Below, piece after piece: positions 58,915-64,000 of a stretch of 64,000 nucleotides of DNA. Numbering within the stretch: position 1 is the first letter of the stretch; each line of letters opens with the position of its first letter. Source of the stretch: Desulfobaculum sp044987625 (lineage in GTDB: Bacteria; Desulfobacterota; Desulfovibrionia; Desulfovibrionales; Desulfovibrionaceae). The stretch covers positions 620,001-684,000 of the forward strand of contig NZ_JBJDSB010000001.1 of the NCBI RefSeq assembly GCF_044987625.1, in the 5' to 3' direction. Both the position numbers and the translations under genes were made by a program. A model generated the notes under the pieces. That model ran no database searches. It saw only the letters and a program-made list of their open reading frames with translations, and was not told the origin of the DNA.

Positions 58915-59430
58915 GTCCTCTCTCCCTAACGGGCCGAAGAGCCTTCAGCCCAATGCAAAATTGTCTGTGAACACTCTATCCGCAGATTGCTCCAGAGCCG
59001 TACTGCATATCCCTCAGGCGCAGTATGACTTCAATACGCTTAAGCGAATCTATACAAACAACTTTATCATCTGAAATCAAAAGCTTTTTGCCGCCCCGCG
59101 CATCTTTGTGCCCGGCCGCGCACTCGGGACGCAGGCCGCGGGCACGCACCATCATCCGCTGCATGACGATGATGCAAAACGTGCCTCCTCACTGCGTGAG
59201 CGCACGCGTCCACTCAGCACAAAAGCGCAACTCTTGCAAGGTACAAACTCCGCGAAAACAGCCGCAATCCCGGCATTTTAACGCATCAAACCCTTATGCG
59301 CCGTGCATTAGCGTCGCGCACAGCACATCCGTCGCACACTCCTGCACATTCTGGCACGGCCTTTGCGATATACCCCTGCGAAGGCAAAAAATGCCTTCCG
59401 GGCAAAAATCGGTAGTGAAGGAGAACACGT
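58915..59430. other. Intergenic region between the chemoreceptor and flgE
   Basis: 516 bases, no supported gene. It holds the chemoreceptor promoter region on the left (not defined) and, near its right end, the sigma-54 promoter of flgE at 59352-59366. GAAGGCA/TGCCTTC (59380-59398) forms a small leader hairpin before the flgE ribosome site. Confidence 0.6.
59352..59366 (+). promoter_or_regulatory. Sigma-54 promoter of flgE
   Basis: TGGCACG-N4-TTGC, with GG and GC separated by 10 bases, is an exact -24/-12 element. The ATG of flgE is 65 bases downstream. Flagellar hook genes are commonly RpoN-dependent in polar-flagellated bacteria. Confidence 0.88.
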
Positions 59431-60987
59431 ATGAGTTTTTCATCCATGTACGTAGGGACGACGGGCATGAAGTCCCACGGCGAACGCATGGGCAATATCG
59501 GCAACAATCTGGCCAATGTGAACACCCTCGCCTACAAGAGCGCGGACGTTCACTTCCAGACGCTGATGAGCCAGTTTGCATCCACGGGGTCCTCCCCGGA
59601 TGTAAGCATGTCGCAAAAGGGGCTTGGCGTCGGGCTTGGCGGCATCCTCACGGACTTCAACATCGGCGGCTTTCAGCCGGGGGCCGAGGCCACGGACCTC
59701 GCCATTGCCGGGGACGGATTCTTCCGCGTGACGCAGGACGACAAGGTCCGCTACACCCGCGCGGGCAATTTCCGCTTCGACAAAGAGGGCTTCCTTGTGG
59801 ACCCCAACGGCTACCACGTGCAGGGCAAGACCATTGACGACAACGGCAACGTTGCCGCCGCCACCACGGACATCCAGTTAACCATGGGCGAGGGCGGCCT
59901 TGTGACCGTGCCGCCAAAGGCCACCTCCGCCGTATCGCTGAACGTCAATCTTGGCCTTGCCGCCGACGAAGAGCGCACCTCCGACGCCACGGACCCGTTC
60001 TTTGCCCTGCTCAAGAGCTGGGACGGCACCAATGAGGACGGTCCCCTCAGCACCGAAGCCACGGCCTACTCCGCCGCGGTAAAGGTGTATGACGACCAGG
60101 GCAACGCCCACACCCTCAACGTGCACTTTGACCCTGTCTCCGCCAGCAACGCGGGCGGCGAGACCACATATGAATTTGTTGCCGGATTCGACCCCGGCGA
60201 AGACGGCCGCGCCGCAATGGCGGGAACCAAGGGCGCAGGCCTTGCCATGGCTGGCACCCTGACCTTTGACTCCTCGGGCCAGTTGAAGGGCATGTCGGCC
60301 TTCAACTACAGCGGCACCGGCGACGCCAACGACCCCGCCAACTGGACTCCGGCAGGCGTCTCCGAAGATGGCGCGCCCACCTTCGACATGACTTTCCTCA
60401 GCGCCGACGAAACCGGGGCCACGGTAACCTCCGGGCCAAGCACCATCAGTCTTGACCTTGGCCTGACAGGCACAGGCTTTGACAGCGGAACAATCGCCTC
60501 GGCGGCGGACATCGGGACCGACGCGTCCCTGCTGCCCACCATGACCGGGGCCACCCCGGCCAGCAGGCCGACGACCAACTTCATGGGCACCAGTTCCACC
60601 ATTACCAAGGCGCAGGACGGCTACGCCGAGGGCTTCCTCTCCAGCATCAGCGTGGACCGCAGCGGCGTGATGGTCGGCAACTTCTCCAACGGCGTAAACA
60701 AGGACCTGTTCCAGTTCTCCCTGTTCACCTTTACCAATGAATGGGGCCTGAGGCGCGAAGGCGCCAACCACTTCAGCGCCACGCAGGACTCCGGCGAAGC
60801 CGTCGAAGGGACGCCCGGAGAAGCCAACTTCGGCGTCCTTTCAGAACGCACGCTGGAGACCTCCAACGTGGACATGGCCGACCAGTTCGTGAAGATGATT
60901 TCCACGGAGCGCGGCTTCCAGGCCAACTCCAAGGTCATCACCACCTCGGACTCCATTTTGGAGATGCTCATCAACATGAAGCGCTAA
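59431..60987 (+). CDS. flgE: Flagellar hook protein FlgE
   Basis: A 518-residue hook subunit. The N-terminal SSMYVGTTGMKSHGERM, with GNNLANVNTLAYKSADVHF, is the axial-protein signature, FRVTQDDKVRYTRAGNFRFD is the FlgF/G/E core, and the C-terminus RTLETSNVDMADQFVKMISTERGFQANSKVI ends in a heptad helix. The middle domain is enlarged with Ala/Gly/Thr-rich inserts, common in hook proteins. AAGGAG precedes the ATG. It stands alone here. Confidence 0.96.
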   Translation: MSFSSMYVGTTGMKSHGERMGNIGNNLANVNTLAYKSADVHFQTLMSQFASTGSSPDVSMSQKGLGVGLGGILTDFNIGGFQPGAEATDLAIAGDGFFRVTQDDKVRYTRAGNFRFDKEGFLVDPNGYHVQGKTIDDNGNVAAATTDIQLTMGEGGLVTVPPKATSAVSLNVNLGLAADEERTSDATDPFFALLKSWDGTNEDGPLSTEATAYSAAVKVYDDQGNAHTLNVHFDPVSASNAGGETTYEFVAGFDPGEDGRAAMAGTKGAGLAMAGTLTFDSSGQLKGMSAFNYSGTGDANDPANWTPAGVSEDGAPTFDMTFLSADETGATVTSGPSTISLDLGLTGTGFDSGTIASAADIGTDASLLPTMTGATPASRPTTNFMGTSSTITKAQDGYAEGFLSSISVDRSGVMVGNFSNGVNKDLFQFSLFTFTNEWGLRREGANHFSATQDSGEAVEGTPGEANFGVLSERTLETSNVDMADQFVKMISTERGFQANSKVITTSDSILEMLINMKR

Positions 60988-61010
60988 TCTTTCAAGCGCA
61001 CAGCGAAAAA

Positions 61011-61056
61011 GACCGCCCCCACCGCACTCTGCTGCTGTGGGGGCGGTCGTGTTTTG
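61011..61056 (+). terminator. Terminator after flgE
   Basis: GACCGCCCCCAC (61011-61022) pairs with GTGGGGGCGGTC (61037-61048) with a 14-base loop; GTGTTTT follows. Confidence 0.9.
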
Positions 61057-61062
61057 TGCCAT

Positions 61063-61097
61063 AAAAAAACGGAGCGCCCCCAAGGGGACGCCCCGTC
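61063..61097 (-). terminator. Terminator of the acyl-CoA synthetase/DRTGG unit
   Basis: On the minus strand a stem with two mismatches (ACGGGGCGTCCCC with GGGGGCGCTCCGT) is followed by seven T. Confidence 0.8.
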
Positions 61098-61122
61098 TCC
61101 ACTCTGACAAAAGGCCGTCTGG

Positions 61123-62184
61123 CTACAAACCAAGTGAAGACTTAAAGAATTCGTAATCAATGCTGGAACTCACCAACTGCGCGCCCTGACGGATTTTGAT
61201 GATGTCGCGCAGTTTGTGGCGCGAGAGGATGCTTTCCATCTTTTTCGCCACGGAATAGGTATCCTCGCGCACGATGACTATGGGCACCTCCAGCACCTCG
61301 GAACGGGTGAGGATGATGTCGTTGGGGTACAGATTGCCGGTGAGCACAAGGCAAGGGCAGTTGCCCTCAAGGGCCACAAGCTGCACGTCGGACCTGTCGC
61401 CGCCAACGATGATGGCGGAGTTCTTGTTTTTGCGGAAGTGGGTCATGAAGTTCTCCACCTGCATGGTGCCGATGAGAAAGTTCTCCACCACCTTGTCCGC
61501 CTTGTTCTGCGCGGAAATCACCTTGCCCCCAAGGCGCTCCGCAAGGTCGGACACCTTGATGGCGCCCATGAGCGGGTCCTTGGGAATAACGCCCAAAACG
61601 CGCACGCCCGCGCGCTCCAAACAGGGGCGCAGCATGCCTTCCACCTCGTCCATAAAGGACGGCGGAATGTCGTTCAGGATAACGCCAAGGAGCGACTCGC
61701 CAAGGGCTTCGCGCATGGCCATCAGGTAGTCGTACTTCAATTCTTCCTGATACCTGTCGATGATGATGGTCTTCAGGCCAAGGCGTTTGACCACATTGAT
61801 GGCGTCCACGTCGCAATATTTGCCCGAGTACATGCTGCCCGAGCCAGCAACAATGGTCACATCGTGCCCGGCGCTGACGCGTTTGTAGGCGGACTCAATG
61901 TCGCCCATCAGGTCGCCGCATTCGCCGGAAAAGGCGCGGACCTTAAAATCCTGCGTCACCAGCACGGGGGTGACGTCTGCGGGGTCGTCCTTCAGGCCCA
62001 GAATGTCCTGCACGAAATAGGCGTCCTCGTCGCAGGGTTTGCCGTCAATCTCGGTGGGCATGGCCCCGACGGGCTTCATGTAGCCGACGCTGTAGCCGTC
62101 CTTTTGCAGCTTCAGGCCGAGCCCCATCACGACCATGTTCTTGCCGGAAAACCCGGAGGTCGAGCCTATGTAGATGCCTGACAT
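61123..62184 (-). CDS. Phosphotransacetylase-like P-loop/DRTGG protein
   Basis: A 353-residue protein with an N-terminal BioD/CobQ-like P-loop domain (GSTSGFSGKNMVVMGLGLKL; the P-loop is altered to G-F-S-G-K-N) and a C-terminal DRTGG domain (GAIKVSDLAERLGGKVIS, SAIIVGGDRSDVQLVAL). Proteins of this layout form the N-terminal regulatory part of long phosphotransacetylases but here lack the catalytic PTA domain. GAGGAGG precedes the ATG at 62184. It follows the acyl-CoA synthetase on the same strand, so it may regulate acetate/acetyl-CoA flow. Confidence 0.85.
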   Translation of the reverse strand: MSGIYIGSTSGFSGKNMVVMGLGLKLQKDGYSVGYMKPVGAMPTEIDGKPCDEDAYFVQDILGLKDDPADVTPVLVTQDFKVRAFSGECGDLMGDIESAYKRVSAGHDVTIVAGSGSMYSGKYCDVDAINVVKRLGLKTIIIDRYQEELKYDYLMAMREALGESLLGVILNDIPPSFMDEVEGMLRPCLERAGVRVLGVIPKDPLMGAIKVSDLAERLGGKVISAQNKADKVVENFLIGTMQVENFMTHFRKNKNSAIIVGGDRSDVQLVALEGNCPCLVLTGNLYPNDIILTRSEVLEVPIVIVREDTYSVAKKMESILSRHKLRDIIKIRQGAQLVSSSIDYEFFKSSLGL

Positions 62185-62246
62185 TGTGTCCTCCTCATCG
62201 TTCGTATGGCCTGTTGTCGTTTGCTGCTTCGTGTATGGCCGGCCCA

Positions 62247-64000
62247 TCAATTGGTGCACAGGGTAACGCGCACATCCGCCACCGTCGCTCCATTGTTGTC
62301 CACCAGTATGGGGTTGAACTCGGCCTCGAAAATGTCCGGGATGTCCACCGCAAGCTGGGACATAGTCAGCAGGATATCCTCTATGGCGCCAAAATCCACC
62401 GGAGCCTCCCCGCGTACGCCGCGCAGCAGGGGGTAGGATCGGATTTCGCGTATCATATCGTGGGCGTCGGTCTTGGACAGCGGCGCAAGGCGGAAGGCGA
62501 TATCCTTCAGCACTTCCACATACACCCCGCCAAGGCCAAACATCACCAGCGGGCCAAACTGCGGGTCGCGTTTGAAGCCCACAATGACCTCCTTAGCCCC
62601 CTTGGGGGCCATGGCCTGAACCAGACAGCCCGAGATGAACGCGTCCTTGCGCAGGCGCTGGGCCCGCGACGTCACGTCCATGAATGCCCCGCGCACCGCC
62701 CCGGCATCGCCAAGGCCAACGCGCACGCCGCCCACATCGCTCTTGTGCGAAATCTGCGGCGAGGCGATTTTCACCACAACGGGATAGCCGATCCGCTCGG
62801 CAATGGCTACGGCTTCCTCCGAGGTCCGGGCAAGCTCCGTCTCCGGCAGGGGCAGACCGTAGGCCTTCAACAATTCCTGCGCCTGAAATTCCACAATCTC
62901 CACACACCCACGGCGGCGGGCCTTGTCCACCACCTCGGCCGCGCGGGTCGCGTCGCGGATAATGCTCATCTCCAGCGCCTTGGGGCGCGCCTTCCACATG
63001 GCGTGGCGGTACATGGTCTCAATGCTGTGGATGGCTGGCTCAGGAAAACCATAGCACGGCACCCCGGCCTTCAGCAGAAGCTCTCGCCCCGGCCCCACGC
63101 GCTCCTGCCCCATAAAGCAGGCAAACACGGGCTTGTCGCTGGTGGCGGCCACATCCGCCACGGCCCTCGCCGTCTCCTCAATCTGCGCCGAGGCCGTTGG
63201 CGTCAGCAGCACAAGCACGGCGTGGACAAGCTCATCCTGCGCCACGGCCTCCAGGGTTTTTCTGTAGCGCTCGGCGTCCGCGTCGCCAATGATGTCTACG
63301 GGATTGTAAAAGGAGGCAAAGGGCGGCAAAAACGTCCCCAGGCGCTCCACCGTAGCGGCGGACAGCGGACTGATAAGCAGATTGCTCCGCTCGCAGGCGT
63401 CGGCGGCCATAATGCCGGGGCCGCCGGAATTTGTTACAATGCACAGGTTCGGCCCTTCCGGCAGGGGCTGCATGGAAAAGGCCTGTGCCAAATTGAACAG
63501 CGTGGCCACGTCCCGCGCGCGCATGATACCGGACTGCGCAAAGGCCGCAGCATAGGCCTGCTCGGACCCGGCCATGGCTCCGGTGTGGCTGGAGGCCGCC
63601 TTGGCCCCCGCCGCCGTGGTGCCGGACTTGATGACGATGACGGGCTTCTCGCGCGTGACCTCGCGCGCCACCCGCATAAAGCGCACCCCGTCGTCCACGC
63701 TCTCCATGTACCCAAGAATAACGTTGGTCTGCGCGTCGTCGCGCATGTGCTCCAGCATGTCGGACTCGTCCAGCACAGCCTTGTTGCCAAGGCTGATAAA
63801 CGAAGAAAAGCCAATATTCTCGCCAAGGGCCCAGTCGAGAATGGCGGTGCACAGCGCCCCGGACTGCGAAAAAAAGGCGATATTCCCCTGCCGGGGTTGC
63901 CCTGCGGCAAAGGTAGCGTTCAGGCCGCAGGCAGTGTTATTGAGTCCAAGACAGTTTGGCCCAAGCAGCGCGATATTCTTCTCGCGGGCAATGGACGTGA
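62247..64000 (-). CDS. ADP-forming acetyl/acyl-CoA synthetase (partial, N-terminus beyond window)
   Basis: At least 583 residues; the frame stays open to the window edge. Seen in order: the end of the CoA-binding domain (LLGPNCLGLNNTACG), the succinyl-CoA-synthetase-like domain with FFSQSGALCTAILDW and the active-site His region (SSHTGAMAGSEQAYAAAF), a flavodoxin-like second part, and a C-terminal ATP-grasp domain (GYPVVVKIASPQISHKSDVGGVRVG; VMFGLGGVYVEVLKD; FEAEFNPILVD). It joins acyl-CoA, ADP and phosphate to acid, CoA and ATP, giving ATP from acetyl-CoA. With the AOR system it suits energy conservation from aldehydes or pyruvate. Confidence 0.93.
   Translation of the reverse strand, partial: TSIAREKNIALLGPNCLGLNNTACGLNATFAAGQPRQGNIAFFSQSGALCTAILDWALGENIGFSSFISLGNKAVLDESDMLEHMRDDAQTNVILGYMESVDDGVRFMRVAREVTREKPVIVIKSGTTAAGAKAASSHTGAMAGSEQAYAAAFAQSGIMRARDVATLFNLAQAFSMQPLPEGPNLCIVTNSGGPGIMAADACERSNLLISPLSAATVERLGTFLPPFASFYNPVDIIGDADAERYRKTLEAVAQDELVHAVLVLLTPTASAQIEETARAVADVAATSDKPVFACFMGQERVGPGRELLLKAGVPCYGFPEPAIHSIETMYRHAMWKARPKALEMSIIRDATRAAEVVDKARRRGCVEIVEFQAQELLKAYGLPLPETELARTSEEAVAIAERIGYPVVVKIASPQISHKSDVGGVRVGLGDAGAVRGAFMDVTSRAQRLRKDAFISGCLVQAMAPKGAKEVIVGFKRDPQFGPLVMFGLGGVYVEVLKDIAFRLAPLSKTDAHDMIREIRSYPLLRGVRGEAPVDFGAIEDILLTMSQLAVDIPDIFEAEFNPILVDNNGATVADVRVTLCTN

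Noticed and set aside
1..64000. CRISPR arrays, insertion sequences with terminal repeats, rRNA genes
   Set aside because: No regularly spaced repeats, no transposase-like frames and no rRNA sequence were recognised in the window.

Overview
The window reads as a high-GC chromosome segment from a sulfate-reducing deltaproteobacterium of the Desulfovibrionales type. This is inferred from gene content: an anaerobic glpAB pair, a GlpC/HdrD-like iron-sulfur protein, a tungsten-type aldehyde:ferredoxin oxidoreductase with its own ferredoxin, an ADP-forming acyl-CoA synthetase beside a DRTGG/phosphotransacetylase-like protein, doubled feoA, and a flgE gene behind a sigma-54 promoter. No species can be named from the sequence alone.

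Layout. 0-5.9 kb: a glycerol / glycerol-3-phosphate block. On the minus strand lie a glycerol-type ABC ATPase (cut by the window edge), glpB and glpA. Divergent from them are a DeoR-type regulator and a two-CCG iron-sulfur protein that is interrupted by an in-frame UGA. A good bacterial SECIS hairpin follows the UGA, so the gene is best read as one selenoprotein of 430 residues. 5.9-7.8 kb: a hypothetical gene and a MarC-family membrane protein. 7.8-22.9 kb: a phage-like cluster. The minus strand carries small and large terminase, portal, scaffold, major capsid, cement/staple proteins, two tail tubular proteins, a Gp13-like GNAT protein and two internal virion proteins, all of short-tailed type. 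No integrase, replication, lysis or tail-fibre gene is visible. At its head is a control region with a small HTH gene and three copies of a palindromic operator, TAGGC-N7-GCCTA. The set could be a defective podovirus or a gene-transfer-agent-like cluster.

22.9-33 kb: a PAS-GGDEF-EAL protein; a tRNA-Ser(GCU) with a broken integrase beside it; a zinc-ribbon/AMIN-domain protein; feoA, then feoA-feoB with Fur-like sites; an IscR-like Rrf2 regulator; Fur; a cyclase-family hydrolase. 33-46.5 kb: an M16C peptidase, an SDR, HDOD and HD proteins, a muramidase-like protein, YihY, a Cys-rich small protein, an unknown membrane-anchored protein, an Asp/Glu racemase, a gate-domain membrane protein, and a divergent pair of HTH regulators of which one has a peptidase-dead S24 domain. 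46.7-64 kb: hflC/hflK, phosphomannomutase/phosphoglucomutase, ferredoxin plus AOR, a MacAB-like export system, a TPM-like protein, RNase HI, an HBM-type chemoreceptor, flgE, and the DRTGG protein with the acyl-CoA synthetase (cut by the right edge).

The glycerol, acetate and AOR modules point to fermentation-product and alcohol/aldehyde metabolism linked to iron-sulfur electron carriers. The iron block (Feo, Fur, Rrf2) sits together. Most transcription units end in clear hairpin terminators. Gene starts were chosen by ribosome-binding sites where one was visible. Function calls rest on reading motifs, without database searches.
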